Counted from the stretch's first letter, positions 1 through 8,866 are shown. The stretch: 64,000 nucleotides of DNA from Cupriavidus basilensis (GCF_000876015.1 NZ_BBQM01000022.1:62001-126000); one strand, 5' to 3'. Notes: generated by a model not told the origin, from the sequence alone. Numbers and translations: made by a program.

Positions 1-119
1 ACCTGGGTGTAGTTCGGCTTGGTGCTGCCGCAGCCGGCCAGGCCCAGGGAAAGGGTTGCCGCCAGCAGGCAGGCGGCGGTCAGCCGGGAGCGAAAGCCCC
101 GGCCGGCGGATTCAATCAT
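1..119 (-). CDS. Putative lipoprotein, N-terminal fragment (possibly CNP1-like)
   Basis: Only the first 39 codons lie in the window; the gene continues beyond the left edge. The fragment has a charged start, a hydrophobic stretch and a lipobox LAGC with the lipidated cysteine at about residue 30, followed by GSTKPNY, so an exported lipoprotein is clear. Its ATG overlaps the last 8 bases of rppH, which points to translational coupling. In Burkholderiaceae the gene following rppH is often a CNP1-like protein; that identity is inferred from position only, since the mature domain is not visible. Confidence 0.6.
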   Translation of the reverse strand, partial: MIESAGRGFRSRLTAACLLAATLSLGLAGCGSTKPNYTQ

Positions 120-798
120 CGGTACTCCGTTCTGTGGACGCCGGCATGGCCGGCGGTGTTGGGCCGTGATCGCCGGCCTGCTCGTCGCACGGGCCCTGCG
201 GCTCGTGCGCGAGGCGGCCGTCGGTCCCGGCGTGTTCGTCCGGCGCGCCACGGCCCGCGGGGCGTGCCGCGGCGTGCCTGCCGTGCGCGCCGTGGGTCCC
301 GTAGGGGCTCAGCGGCGCGCGCGCATTGCGCTGCAGGAAGCGCGACAACTCGTTCAGCGCGAGCTGGTACACCTCGCGCTTGAACTCGATGACGGCATCG
401 AGCGGTACCCAGTAGTGGCTCCAGCGCCAGGCATCGAACTCCGGATGGTCGGTGGCGCGCAGGCGGATGTCGCAATCGCGGCCCGCCATGCGCAACAGGA
501 ACCAGATCTGCTTCTGCCCCCGGTAATGGCCGCGGATCTCGCGGCGGATGAACTTGTCCGGCACCTCGTAACGCAGCCAGTCGCGCGTGCGACCGACGAT
601 CCTGACGTGCTCGGGCAGCAGACCGACTTCTTCATGTAGCTCGCGGTACATCGCCTGTTCCGGCGTTTCGCCGTATTTGATGCCGCCCTGTGGAAACTGC
701 CATGAATGCTCGCCGATGCGCTTGCCCCAGAACACCTCGTTCCGTGCGTTGATGAGGATGATGCCGACGTTCGGGCGAAAGCCTTCACGATCGAGCAT
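112..798 (-). CDS. rppH: RNA pyrophosphohydrolase RppH (Nudix)
   Basis: Converts 5'-triphosphate RNA ends to monophosphate and so starts RNase E-dependent mRNA decay in the cytoplasm. The protein opens MLDREGFRPNVGIIL, the usual RppH start, and carries a complete Nudix box at residues 38-60 (G38, E44, R52-E53, E56-E57, G59). The catalytic core ends near residue 160. The remaining 65-70 residues are a Gly/Ala/His/Arg-rich tail that looks disordered and is longer than in E. coli RppH. A GAGGTG ribosome-binding site precedes the ATG. Divergent from proS; followed on the same strand by an overlapping lipoprotein gene. Confidence 0.95.
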   Translation of the reverse strand: MLDREGFRPNVGIILINARNEVFWGKRIGEHSWQFPQGGIKYGETPEQAMYRELHEEVGLLPEHVRIVGRTRDWLRYEVPDKFIRREIRGHYRGQKQIWFLLRMAGRDCDIRLRATDHPEFDAWRWSHYWVPLDAVIEFKREVYQLALNELSRFLQRNARAPLSPYGTHGAHGRHAAARPAGRGAPDEHAGTDGRLAHEPQGPCDEQAGDHGPTPPAMPASTERSTDD

Positions 799-982
799 GA
801 CTGCACCTCGAATCCTTTAGAATTACGTCGATTATAAAGGAAGCGCGTAATGCGGCTTGTGCAACGGGATGCTGGTTTTCCCCGAGCGAAAAGCGCTGTT
901 TCAGGCACGCGCGCGCCACGAATTCGCGCCAGTCCCCGCCCGCGCTCCGCGGGACGGGCATGGCCTTACGAGAAAGCAACGG

Positions 983-2704
983 ATGAAAGCCTCGCAATTC
1001 TTCATTTCCACCCTCAAGGAAGCCCCTTCCGACGCGGAAATCGTCTCGCACAAGCTGATGACGCGCGCCGGCATGATCAAGAAGCTCGGCGCCGGCATCT
1101 ACAACTACATGCCGGTGGGCCTGCGGGTCATCCGCAAGGTGGAAAACATCGTGCGCGAGGAAATGAACCGCGCCGGCGCGGTCGAGCTGTCGATGCCGGT
1201 GATCCAGCCCGCCGAGCTGTGGCAGGAAACCGGCCGCTGGGACAAGATGGGCCCCGAGCTGCTGCGCCTGAAGGACCGCCACGAGCGCGACTTCGCCGTG
1301 CAGCCGACCTCCGAGGAGGTCGTCACCGACATCGCCCGCAGCGAAATCCGCAGCTACAAGCAGCTGCCGGTCAATTTCTACCAGATCCAGACCAAGTTCC
1401 GCGACGAGCGCCGGCCGCGCTTCGGCATCATGCGCGGGCGCGAGTTCACCATGAAGGACGCCTACTCGTTCGATCGCGACGTGGCCGGCCTCAAGGTGTC
1501 CTACGACAAGATGTTCAACGCCTACGTGCGCATCTTCGAGCGTTTCGGCTTGGAATTCCGCGCCGTGGCGGCGGACAACGGCGCCATCGGCGGCTCGGGT
1601 TCGCACGAGTTCCACGTGATCGCCGATACCGGCGAGGACGCCATCGTCTATTGCCCGACCTCGGACTACGCCGCCAACATGGAGGCGGCCGAAGCCCTGC
1701 CGCTGCTGGCCGGGCGCGCCGCGCCGGCCGAGGCGCTGGTGAACACGCCCACGCCGGGCAAGGCCAAGTGCGAGCAGGTCGCCGAGCTGCTGGGCATCCC
1801 GCTGGCGCGCACGGTCAAGTCGATCGTGCTGGCCACCGACGGCGAGGCCGGCGCGCAGATCTGGCTGCTGCTGCTGCGCGGCGACCACGAGCTCAACGAG
1901 GTCAAGGCCTCCAAGGTGCCCGGCCTGGCCGAGTTCCGCTTCGCCAGCGAGGCCGAGATCGTCGAGACCTTCGGCACGCCGCCCGGCTACCTGGGCCCGA
2001 TCGGCACGAAGAAGCCCGTCAAGGTGGTGGCCGACCGCACCGTGGCCAACATGAGCGACTTCGTCTGCGGCGCCAACCAGAAGGACTACCACCTGACCGG
2101 CGTGAACTGGGGCCGCGACCTGCCCGAGCCGGCCGTGGCCGACCTGCGCAACGTGGTGGCGGGCGACGCCTCGCCGGATGGCAAGGGCGTGCTGGAAATC
2201 TGCCGCGGCATCGAGGTGGGCCACGTGTTCATGCTCGGCACGCGCTATTCGGAGTCGATGGGCGCCACCTTCCTCGACGAGAACGGCAAGACCCAGCCCA
2301 TGCAGATGGGCTGCTACGGCATCGGCGTCACGCGCATCCTGGGCGCCGCCATCGAGCAGAACTTCGACGAGCGCGGCATCATCTGGCCGGCGGCCATCGC
2401 CCCGTTCGCGGTGGTGATCTGCCCGGTCGGCTACGATCGCTCGGACGCGGTCAAGGCCGAGGCCGACCGCATCCACGCCGAGCTGCTGGCGGCCGGCGTC
2501 GACGTGATCCTGGACGACCGCGGCGAGCGCCCCGGCGCGATGTTCGCCGACTGGGAGCTGATCGGCGTGCCGCACCGCGTGGTGGTGGGCGACCGCGGCC
2601 TCAAGGAAGGCCGCGTGGAGTACCAGGGCCGGCGCGATGCCGAGGCCACGCAACTGCCGGTGGCCGACGTGGTCGGCCACGTGCGCGGCCTGCTGACCGC
2701 CTGA
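983..2704 (+). CDS. proS: Prolyl-tRNA synthetase
   Basis: Charges tRNA-Pro. Class II synthetase of the bacterial type, 573 residues. Motif 2 is seen around residues 140-165 (FRDERRPRFG...REFTMKDAYSF) and motif 3 around 444-455 (GCYGIGVTRILGA). Between them, at about residues 236-395, is the YbaK-like editing insertion that hydrolyses mischarged Ala-tRNA-Pro; the C-terminal 100 residues form the anticodon-binding domain. The frame stays open upstream to 857, but homologues begin MKASQFFISTLKEAPSDAE, so the ATG at 983 is chosen. The lytic transglycosylase gene follows after 4 bases. Confidence 0.97.
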   Translation: MKASQFFISTLKEAPSDAEIVSHKLMTRAGMIKKLGAGIYNYMPVGLRVIRKVENIVREEMNRAGAVELSMPVIQPAELWQETGRWDKMGPELLRLKDRHERDFAVQPTSEEVVTDIARSEIRSYKQLPVNFYQIQTKFRDERRPRFGIMRGREFTMKDAYSFDRDVAGLKVSYDKMFNAYVRIFERFGLEFRAVAADNGAIGGSGSHEFHVIADTGEDAIVYCPTSDYAANMEAAEALPLLAGRAAPAEALVNTPTPGKAKCEQVAELLGIPLARTVKSIVLATDGEAGAQIWLLLLRGDHELNEVKASKVPGLAEFRFASEAEIVETFGTPPGYLGPIGTKKPVKVVADRTVANMSDFVCGANQKDYHLTGVNWGRDLPEPAVADLRNVVAGDASPDGKGVLEICRGIEVGHVFMLGTRYSESMGATFLDENGKTQPMQMGCYGIGVTRILGAAIEQNFDERGIIWPAAIAPFAVVICPVGYDRSDAVKAEADRIHAELLAAGVDVILDDRGERPGAMFADWELIGVPHRVVVGDRGLKEGRVEYQGRRDAEATQLPVADVVGHVRGLLTA

Positions 2705-2708
2705 GCCC

Positions 2709-3476
2709 ATGCGCGCCGCGGGCAGACGCGCCGGTGCAAGCCGCCACCGCCTGAGCCTGGGCGCGCGCCTGGCGCGCGCCGGCGCCGGCCTGCTGCTGGC
2801 GCTGAGCGCGGCCGCGCACGCGGGCGCGCAGAAGGAAGAAGACCTCGCCGATTCCGTGCGCGGCGCGCTGGCCGCCGCCATCGCGGACAGCCGGCCGCTG
2901 CGCCCGGCCTTCGCCACCGGCGGCGAGCAGCTCGCCTACGTGAAATGGCTGGAGGAGATGTCGCACCGGCTGGCCGCGCGCATCCCCGAGCCGCAGGTGC
3001 GCATCGAGCTGATCGAGACCGCCTACTACGAGGCCAAGCGCGCCGGCCTGGAGCCCGCGCTGGTGCTCGGGCTGGTGCAGGTCGAGAGCAATTTCCGCAA
3101 GTACGCCATCAGCGGCGCCGGCGCGCGCGGCCTGATGCAGGTGATGCCGTTCTGGTCGCGCAGCATCGGCGACGGCGACGCGCGCAAGCTGTTCCACCTG
3201 CAGAGCAACCTGCGCTACGGCTGCACCATCCTGCGCTACTACCTGGACCGCGAGCAGGGCGACCTGTTCCTGGCGCTGGGGCGCTACAACGGCAGCCGCG
3301 GCCGGCCCGAGTATCCCAACGCGGTGCTGGCGGCGTGGAAGCGCTGGCAGTATTCCGAGGCCAGCGTCACGGTGGCCGGCGACCCCGATCCCGCCGCCGC
3401 GCGCGCGCGCGTGCTGCCGCCCGAGGCGCCGTCGCGCAACCCGTTCTCGCCGCAGCGGCTGGCCAATCCCTCATGA
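2709..3476 (+). CDS. Lytic transglycosylase (SLT domain), exported
   Basis: Cleaves the MurNAc-GlcNAc bond of peptidoglycan with formation of 1,6-anhydro-MurNAc. It has 255 residues, with a signal peptide over roughly the first 40 (hydrophobic LARAGAGLLLALSAAAHAGA). The SLT/lysozyme fold follows, with the catalytic glutamate at residue 126 in LVQVESNF and the family motif GLMQVMPFW. The Y-rich segment LRYGCTILRYYLD and the GRYNGS motif are also typical. It starts 4 bases after proS and its stop overlaps the ATG of the next gene (ATGA), so the three genes 2709-5277 look translationally coupled. Downstream ampD and mpl would recycle the anhydromuropeptides this enzyme releases. Confidence 0.88.
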   Translation: MRAAGRRAGASRHRLSLGARLARAGAGLLLALSAAAHAGAQKEEDLADSVRGALAAAIADSRPLRPAFATGGEQLAYVKWLEEMSHRLAARIPEPQVRIELIETAYYEAKRAGLEPALVLGLVQVESNFRKYAISGAGARGLMQVMPFWSRSIGDGDARKLFHLQSNLRYGCTILRYYLDREQGDLFLALGRYNGSRGRPEYPNAVLAAWKRWQYSEASVTVAGDPDPAAARARVLPPEAPSRNPFSPQRLANPS

Positions 3477-4447
3477 GCACGCCCGGCGGCCCCGCGGGCG
3501 GCGGTTCCGGCAAGGCCGGCTACGCCAGTTCCTCGCCGGACCTGGAGCGCTGGCTGCGGCGCCATATCGGGCAGGGCTTCAACGCCGAGGCGCTGGTGCA
3601 GTCGATGTGCCAGTCGGGCTACGACGCCGGCTTCGCGCGCGCCACGGTCGGCGCGGCGCTGGCCGCCATGCGCGGCCCGGCCGAGGGCGATGAGGCCGAC
3701 GCGGGCGGCGCGAACACCGCTGGCGCCGCCGGGATTGCCGGTGCCGCCCGGGAAGCCGGCGGCCCGGCGTCGCCCGCCACGGCGCGCGGCCACGCCACCG
3801 GCTTCCCGGCGCGCAACGCCGCGCACCATGCCGGGCGCGACATCCCCATCCTGTTCGCGCTGGCCGCGCCGCGCGTGGTGCTGTTCCAGCAACTGCTGAC
3901 CGGCGACGAATGCGACGCCCTGGTGGCGCTCGCGCGCGGCCGCCTGGCGCGCTCGCCGGTCATCAACCCGGACACCGGCGACGAGAACCTGATCGACGCG
4001 CGCACCAGCATGGGCGCGATGTTCCAGGTCGGCGAGCATCCGCTGATCGAGCGCATCGAGGACTGCATCGCCAGCGTCACCGGCATCGCCGCCGACCGCG
4101 GCGAGGGCCTGCAGATCCTCAACTACAAGCCCGGCGGCGAATACCAGCCGCACTACGATTTCTTCAATCCGCTGCGCCCCGGCGAGGCGCGCCAGCTCCG
4201 CGTGGGCGGGCAGCGCGTGGCCACCGTGGTGATCTACCTCAACAGCCCGCCGGCCGGCGGCGCCACCGCCTTTCCCAAGCTCGGCCTCGAAGTGGCGCCG
4301 GTCAAGGGCAACGCGGTCTATTTCAGCTACCGCAAGTCCGACGGCACGCTCGACGAACGCACGCTGCACGCCGGCCTGCCGGTCGAGCAGGGCGAGAAGT
4401 GGATCGCCACCAAGTGGCTGCGCGAGCGGCCCTACCGCACCGGATGA
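3473..4447 (+). CDS. Fe(II)/2-oxoglutarate dioxygenase, prolyl 4-hydroxylase type
   Basis: 324 residues. The C-terminal half is a P4Hc-type double-stranded beta-helix: HxD iron ligands at H227 and D229 in QPHYDFF, the distal histidine H299 in RTLHAGLPV, and K309 in GEKWIATKW for 2-oxoglutarate. The N-terminal ~120 residues contain a helical segment (LERWLRRHIGQGFNAEALVQSM...) and an Ala/Gly-rich linker. Bacterial members hydroxylate proline in proteins or peptides; the substrate here is unknown. The ATG overlaps the transglycosylase stop and the stop overlaps the AraC start, so coupling is strong. A longer upstream reading frame exists but runs inside the transglycosylase gene. Confidence 0.87.
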   Translation: MSTPGGPAGGGSGKAGYASSSPDLERWLRRHIGQGFNAEALVQSMCQSGYDAGFARATVGAALAAMRGPAEGDEADAGGANTAGAAGIAGAAREAGGPASPATARGHATGFPARNAAHHAGRDIPILFALAAPRVVLFQQLLTGDECDALVALARGRLARSPVINPDTGDENLIDARTSMGAMFQVGEHPLIERIEDCIASVTGIAADRGEGLQILNYKPGGEYQPHYDFFNPLRPGEARQLRVGGQRVATVVIYLNSPPAGGATAFPKLGLEVAPVKGNAVYFSYRKSDGTLDERTLHAGLPVEQGEKWIATKWLRERPYRTG

Positions 4448-5277
4448 CACCCGTCCAGCCGGGCCGGCCCGGTCGCTACTGGTTCGACCCGGCCATGCCC
4501 TTCGTCGAGAGCCGCTGCGCCAGCGACAGCGGCGCGGCCTATCTGCCGCACACCCATCCCACGCTGTCGGTGGGCGCGGTCGACGGCGGCCACAGCCTGT
4601 TCAGCACCGAAGCCGGCGCGGTGCGGCTGTCGCCCGGCGACGTGGTGGTGATCCCCGCCGGGCAGGTGCACGCATGCAACCCGGAGCCGGACCGGCGCTG
4701 GAGCTACCAGATGCTGCATGTCGACGCGGCGTGGGCGGCCGCGGCGCTGGCCGCGCGCGGCGCGGCGGCGCCGGCCGCGCTCGCGCGCGTGCGCATCACC
4801 AGCGCGGCCGACACCTACGCCGCGCTGTGCGCGCTCAACCGCCTGCTGTTCTCGGCGGCGCCGTGCGCGTGCAAGGCGGCCGCGCTGGCCGCCTTCCTCG
4901 CCGCGCTGCTGGGCGACGCGGACCCGCGCCAGACCGTGCGCGCGCCGCGCCCGCCGGCCGGCCGCGCGCGGCTCGCCCGCGTCGTGGCGACGCTGCGCGA
5001 GCGCCATGCCGAGCCGCTGCCGCTGGCCGAGATGGCGCGCGCCGCCGGCATGAGCCGCTACCAGCTGATCCGCGCGTTCCGCGCCGAGACCGGCATGACG
5101 CCGCACGCCTACCAGCTCGACCTGCGCATCAACCATGCGCGCCATCTGCTGCGCGCGGGCGGCGCCCCGGCCGACGTCGCCCAGGACCTGGGCTTCTCCG
5201 ACCAGAGCCATTTCCAGCGCGCCTTCAAGCAGCGCGTCGCGCTCACGCCGCGCGGGTTCCAGCGCCGCGCCGGCTGA
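4444..5277 (+). CDS. AraC-family transcriptional regulator
   Basis: 277 residues. The N-terminal part is a cupin-like sensor (LPHTHPTLSVGAVDGG and LSPGDVVVIPAGQVHACNPEP are the usual AraC arm and ligand-pocket motifs). The C-terminal ~100 residues carry two helix-turn-helix units, with PLAEMARAAGMSRYQLIRAFRAETGMTPHAYQ and the signature VAQDLGFSDQSHFQRAFKQRVALTPRGF. Regulators of this build are common beside LysE exporters, so the lysE gene that starts 85 bases downstream is the likeliest target; that is inference from position. The ATG overlaps the stop of the preceding dioxygenase. Confidence 0.9.
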   Translation: MTPVQPGRPGRYWFDPAMPFVESRCASDSGAAYLPHTHPTLSVGAVDGGHSLFSTEAGAVRLSPGDVVVIPAGQVHACNPEPDRRWSYQMLHVDAAWAAAALAARGAAAPAALARVRITSAADTYAALCALNRLLFSAAPCACKAAALAAFLAALLGDADPRQTVRAPRPPAGRARLARVVATLRERHAEPLPLAEMARAAGMSRYQLIRAFRAETGMTPHAYQLDLRINHARHLLRAGGAPADVAQDLGFSDQSHFQRAFKQRVALTPRGFQRRAG

Positions 5278-5362
5278 GCCGCGCGGCCGCGCGCCGCAAT
5301 TTTCTCCAATACCGCCGCCCGCCACGCCGGCCAGACTTCGTGCTCGACACGAAAGGACTGGC

Positions 5363-6094
5363 ATGGACTCATTCGCGGCATCCGGCTTCGGCCAATTCGC
5401 CATGGTGGCGGGCGCGCATTTCCTCGCGCTGCTCAGCCCGGGGCCCGACTTCTTCCTGGTGGTGCGCAGCTCGCTGGTGCTCGGCGCGCGCCGCGCCGCC
5501 GCCGTCTGCCTGGGCATCGCGCTCGGCAACGGGGTGTTCATCGGCGCCGCGCTGGCCGGGCTGGCCGCCACGCGCGCCAGCCACGGCGTGCTGGCGCTGC
5601 TGCAGTGGGGCGGCTGCCTGTACCTGGCGTGGCTGGGCTGGCGCCTGCTGTCGGCCAGCGGGGAAACCGCGCTGCCCGGCGAGAGCGACGAGAGCGACGA
5701 GAGCGACGAGAGCGACGAGAGCGACAACGGCGACAACGGCGACAACGGCGACAACGGCGGCGGCCGGCCAACGCCGGGCGGCGGCTGCGCGGCGCAGCTC
5801 GTCGCCGGCTTCCTGTCGGCCGTGCTCAACCCGAAGAACGCGCTGTTCTATGCCAGCCTGTTCTCGGTGCTGGCCGGCCGCCGCACGCCGGCCGCGGCGC
5901 AGCTCGGCTACGGCCTGTGGATGTTCGCCGTGGTCTTCGGCTGGGACCTGCTGGTGGCCTGGGGCGTGCGCCTGCCGCCGGTGCGCGCGCGCTTCGCGCG
6001 TTCGGTGCGCGGCGTGGAGCGCGTCACCGGGCTGGTGTTGTGGGGCATCGCGCTGTGGGTGGCGGCGGCCGCGTTGCAGGCAGGGCGTTTCTAG
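5363..6094 (+). CDS. LysE/RhtB-family amino-acid exporter with acidic repeat loop
   Basis: Inner-membrane exporter, 243 residues. It begins with the family motif FLALLSPGPDFFLVVRSSL and has about six hydrophobic segments. Between the third and fourth segments sits a low-complexity insert of ESD repeats followed by NGD repeats, absent from the neighbouring paralogue at 6242. In this family that loop is the central hydrophilic one. A GAAAGGA ribosome-binding site precedes the ATG. Substrate unknown; RhtB proteins export amino acids such as threonine or homoserine. Probably controlled by the adjacent AraC regulator. Confidence 0.88.
   Translation: MDSFAASGFGQFAMVAGAHFLALLSPGPDFFLVVRSSLVLGARRAAAVCLGIALGNGVFIGAALAGLAATRASHGVLALLQWGGCLYLAWLGWRLLSASGETALPGESDESDESDESDESDNGDNGDNGDNGGGRPTPGGGCAAQLVAGFLSAVLNPKNALFYASLFSVLAGRRTPAAAQLGYGLWMFAVVFGWDLLVAWGVRLPPVRARFARSVRGVERVTGLVLWGIALWVAAAALQAGRF
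5681..5752 (+). repeat. In-frame 9-bp tandem repeats inside the LysE gene
   Basis: Five perfect copies of GAGAGCGAC (5681-5725, coding for ESD x5) run directly into three copies of AACGGCGAC plus a partial fourth (5726-5752, NGD x3 then NGG). Unit length is a multiple of three, so changes in copy number would lengthen or shorten the loop without breaking the frame. Confidence 0.95.
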
Positions 6095-6241
6095 GCGGCG
6101 CGTCGCGGGGTGCCGGCCTGCCGCGCGGGCCGCGACTGGCGGAGGCCGTACCGCCAGTTTTCCGGCTGACCGTACCGGTACTGTACTGGCGTGCTCGGCT
6201 AGACTGGGCTGCCTCGTTGTCCGCCCCCGATGGAGTCAGTC

Positions 6242-6862
6242 ATGGCAGTTCCCCAGCTCGTTGCCGGATCCGGCGTGTTCGCCGCGTTCTCTGCGTTCGC
6301 CCTCGTGTCGTCGATCACGCCCGGCCCCAACAACACGATGGTGCTCGCCTCGGGCGTCAATTTCGGCTTTGCGCGCACGGTGCCGCACATCCTCGGCATC
6401 AGCCTGGGCTTCGCCGTGATGGTGGCGGTGGTCGGGCTCGGGCTGGGCTCGCTGTTCGCCGCGCTGCCGTGGACCTGGACGGTGCTGCGCGTGGTGGCGG
6501 CGCTTTATCTCGCCTGGCTGGCGTGGCAGCTGGCCAGCTCGGGCGGCGTGCAGGAGCGCCAGGTGGCGCAGCCGATGGGCTTCCTGCCGGCCGCGGCGTT
6601 CCAGTGGGTCAACCCGAAGGCGTGGGTGATGGCGGTGGGCGCGTGCAGCACCTACGTGCTGCACGGCAACGTGTGGCTCAACGTGCTGCTGCTGGCCGGC
6701 GTGTTCGCGGTGATCAACCTGCCCAGCGTGGCGATGTGGGCGGTGTTCGGCTCGGCGCTGCGGCGCTGGCTGGCGCAGCCGCGCGTGCTGCGCGTGTTCA
6801 ACGTGGCGATGGCGCTGCTGCTGCTGGCCTCGCTGTGGCCGATCCTCAGCGCAAGGCCCTGA
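6242..6862 (+). CDS. LysE/RhtB-family exporter (second copy)
   Basis: 206 residues, about six membrane segments, with the family motif FALVSSITPGPNNTMVLASGVNFGF near the start and FQWVNPKAWVMAVGA in the middle. It is a distinct paralogue of the exporter at 5363, not a recent duplicate: the sequences share only family motifs and this one lacks the acidic repeat loop. An in-frame ATG also exists at 6230, but a GGAG at 6232-6235 spaced 6 bases before 6242 favours the later start. Its 3' end overlaps the convergent phosphoribosyltransferase gene by 17 bases. Substrate unknown. Confidence 0.88.
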   Translation: MAVPQLVAGSGVFAAFSAFALVSSITPGPNNTMVLASGVNFGFARTVPHILGISLGFAVMVAVVGLGLGSLFAALPWTWTVLRVVAALYLAWLAWQLASSGGVQERQVAQPMGFLPAAAFQWVNPKAWVMAVGACSTYVLHGNVWLNVLLLAGVFAVINLPSVAMWAVFGSALRRWLAQPRVLRVFNVAMALLLLASLWPILSARP

Positions 6863-7388
6863 TCGCGGGCAGGTTGCGCCAGTAGCCGTGCGCGTCCATG
6901 CCGCAGCCGAAGACGTAGCGCTCCGGCACCGTGAAGCCGCAGAAGTCCGGGTGCATGGGCTTGGGCTTTTGCAGCACCTTTTCGCACAGCACCGCGGCGT
7001 AGACGCCGGTGGCGCCCATGTCCAGGATGCGCTGGCGGATCGCCGCCATCGTCTCGCCTTCGTCGAGGATGTCGTCGAGCACCAGCACCGTGCGGTCCTT
7101 GACGGACTCGCGCGGCGCCACGCGCCACTGCATCTCGCCGCCCACGGTCTTGTTGTTGTAGCGCGAGAGGTGGATGTAGTCGAACTCCAGCGGGAACGCC
7201 AGCTTGGGCAGCAGCATGCCGGTGAAGACCACCGCGCCGCCCATCACGGACAGCACCAGCGGGAAGGTGTCGCCCATCTTGGCCGTGATCTCGGCGGCCA
7301 TGCGGTCCAGCGAGTCCTGCACCGCCTGCGCGCTGACGATTTCCTCGGAGTTGGCCCACAGCTCGCGGGCCTGTTCGGCGCTCATCAT
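6846..7388 (-). CDS. hpt: Hypoxanthine-guanine phosphoribosyltransferase
   Basis: Purine salvage: converts hypoxanthine or guanine plus PRPP to IMP or GMP in the cytoplasm. 180 residues, with the PRPP-binding motif VLVLDDILDEGETM and the upstream LVLSVMGGAVVFTGMLLPKL loop typical of the HGPRT family, and a C-terminal FGCGMDAHGYWRNLP. Two adjacent ATGs (7388 and 7385) are possible. It ends inside the 3' end of the convergent lysE gene. ffh lies 83 bases upstream on the same strand. A closely related base preference (xanthine-guanine) cannot be excluded from sequence alone. Confidence 0.88.
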   Translation of the reverse strand: MMSAEQARELWANSEEIVSAQAVQDSLDRMAAEITAKMGDTFPLVLSVMGGAVVFTGMLLPKLAFPLEFDYIHLSRYNNKTVGGEMQWRVAPRESVKDRTVLVLDDILDEGETMAAIRQRILDMGATGVYAAVLCEKVLQKPKPMHPDFCGFTVPERYVFGCGMDAHGYWRNLPAIRALR

Positions 7389-7471
7389 GATGTCGATCCT
7401 GTCTCAGACTGTCTTTGTCGGTGGCCGCGCGGGGGCCTTGCGATGGTCCCGGCGGTCGGCCCGGGTTTGGC

Positions 7472-8866
7472 TCAGCGGTTGAAGAGGCCTTTCATGCCGC
7501 CCTTCATGGCGCCCATCGAGCGCATCATCTTCATCATGCCGCCGCCCTTGAGCTTCTTCATCATGCCCTGCATCTGGTCGAACTGGTTGAGCAGGCGGTT
7601 GACCTCCTGCACCGGCACGCCGGCGCCGGCCGCGATGCGGCGCTTGCGGCTGGCCTTGATCAGCTCGGGCTTGGCGCGCTCGGCGGCGGTCATGCTGTTG
7701 ATGATGCCTTCCATGCGGCGCACCTGCTTTTCCGCCACGTCCATGTTGGCGCCCTGGGCCTGCTGGGCGAACTGCGCCGGCAGCTTGTCCACCAGGCTGC
7801 CCAGGCCGCCCATCTTCTTCATCTGGCCGATCTGGGTCTTGAAGTCCTCGAGGTCGAAGCCGCCGGTCTTCTTGATCTTCTTGGCCAGCTTCTCGGCCGC
7901 TTCCATGTCCACGCCGCGCTGGGCTTCCTCGACCAGCGCGAGGATGTCGCCCATGCCCAGGATGCGCTGGGCCATGCGCTCGGGGTAGAACGGCTCGAGG
8001 CCGTCGAGCTTCTCGCCCACGCCGACGAACTTGATCGGCCGGCCGGTGATGTGGCGCACCGACAGCGCCGCGCCGCCGCGCGCATCGCCGTCGAGCTTGG
8101 TCAGCACCACGCCGGTCAGCGGCAGCGCGTCGTGGAACGCGCGCGCGGTGTTGACCGCGTCCTGGCCCAGCATGGCGTCGACCACGAACAGGGTTTCGGC
8201 GGGCTTGAGCTCGGCGTGCAGCGCGGCGATCTCCTGCATCATCGCCTCGTCGATGCCCAGGCGCCCGGCCGTGTCGACGATCAGCACGTCGTGGTAGTGC
8301 TTGCGCGCCCAGTCCACCGCCGCGCGGGCAATGTCCACCGGCTTCTGGTCCGGCTGGGAGGGGAAGAAGTCGGCGCCGACCTGCTCGGACACGGTCTTGA
8401 GCTGGGCGATGGCGGCGGGGCGGTACACGTCGCACGACACCGTCAGCACTTTCTTCTTCTTGTTTTCCTTGAGCCACTTGGCCAGCTTGCCCACGGTGGT
8501 GGTCTTGCCGGCGCCCTGCAGGCCGGCCATCAGGATGATGGCGGGCGGCTGCACGGCCAGGTTCAGCTCGCCGCTCTTGTCGCCGGCGGTGAGGCTTTCC
8601 TCGCCGCCGATGACGGCGGTCAGCTCGCGCTGCACCACGCCCACCAGCGCCTGGCCGGGGGTGAGGCTGGACACCACGTCCTCGCCCAGCGCCTTTTCCT
8701 TCACGCGGGCGATGAATTCGCGCACCACCGGCAGGGCCACGTCGGCCTCGAGCATGGCCAGGCGCACCTCGCGCAGCATTTCGGCGGTATTGGCTTCGGT
8801 CAGGCGAGCCTCGCCGCGCATGGTCTTGACGACCCGCGCCAGGCGTTGAGTGAGATTGTCCAGCAT
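7472..8866 (-). CDS. ffh: Signal recognition particle protein Ffh
   Basis: GTPase that binds signal peptides on ribosomes together with 4.5S RNA and delivers them to FtsY. 464 residues in N, G and M domains: MLDNLTQRLARVVKTMRGEARLT at the start, P-loop GLQGAGKTTTVGKLA, VDTAGRLG, TKLDGDARGG, and a Met-rich C-terminus (MQGMMKKLKGGGMMKMMRSMGAMKGGMKGLF). The frame runs open upstream to 9058, but the conserved start is the ATG at 8866. Divergent from the cytochrome assembly gene, with about 160 bases between them. Confidence 0.97.
   Translation of the reverse strand: MLDNLTQRLARVVKTMRGEARLTEANTAEMLREVRLAMLEADVALPVVREFIARVKEKALGEDVVSSLTPGQALVGVVQRELTAVIGGEESLTAGDKSGELNLAVQPPAIILMAGLQGAGKTTTVGKLAKWLKENKKKKVLTVSCDVYRPAAIAQLKTVSEQVGADFFPSQPDQKPVDIARAAVDWARKHYHDVLIVDTAGRLGIDEAMMQEIAALHAELKPAETLFVVDAMLGQDAVNTARAFHDALPLTGVVLTKLDGDARGGAALSVRHITGRPIKFVGVGEKLDGLEPFYPERMAQRILGMGDILALVEEAQRGVDMEAAEKLAKKIKKTGGFDLEDFKTQIGQMKKMGGLGSLVDKLPAQFAQQAQGANMDVAEKQVRRMEGIINSMTAAERAKPELIKASRKRRIAAGAGVPVQEVNRLLNQFDQMQGMMKKLKGGGMMKMMRSMGAMKGGMKGLFNR

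Noticed and set aside
5681..5752. The ESD/NGD repeat as a sign of frameshift or assembly fault in the LysE gene.
   Set aside because: The frame continues cleanly into conserved LysE segments on both sides and all units are 9 bp, so the gene is intact as written.
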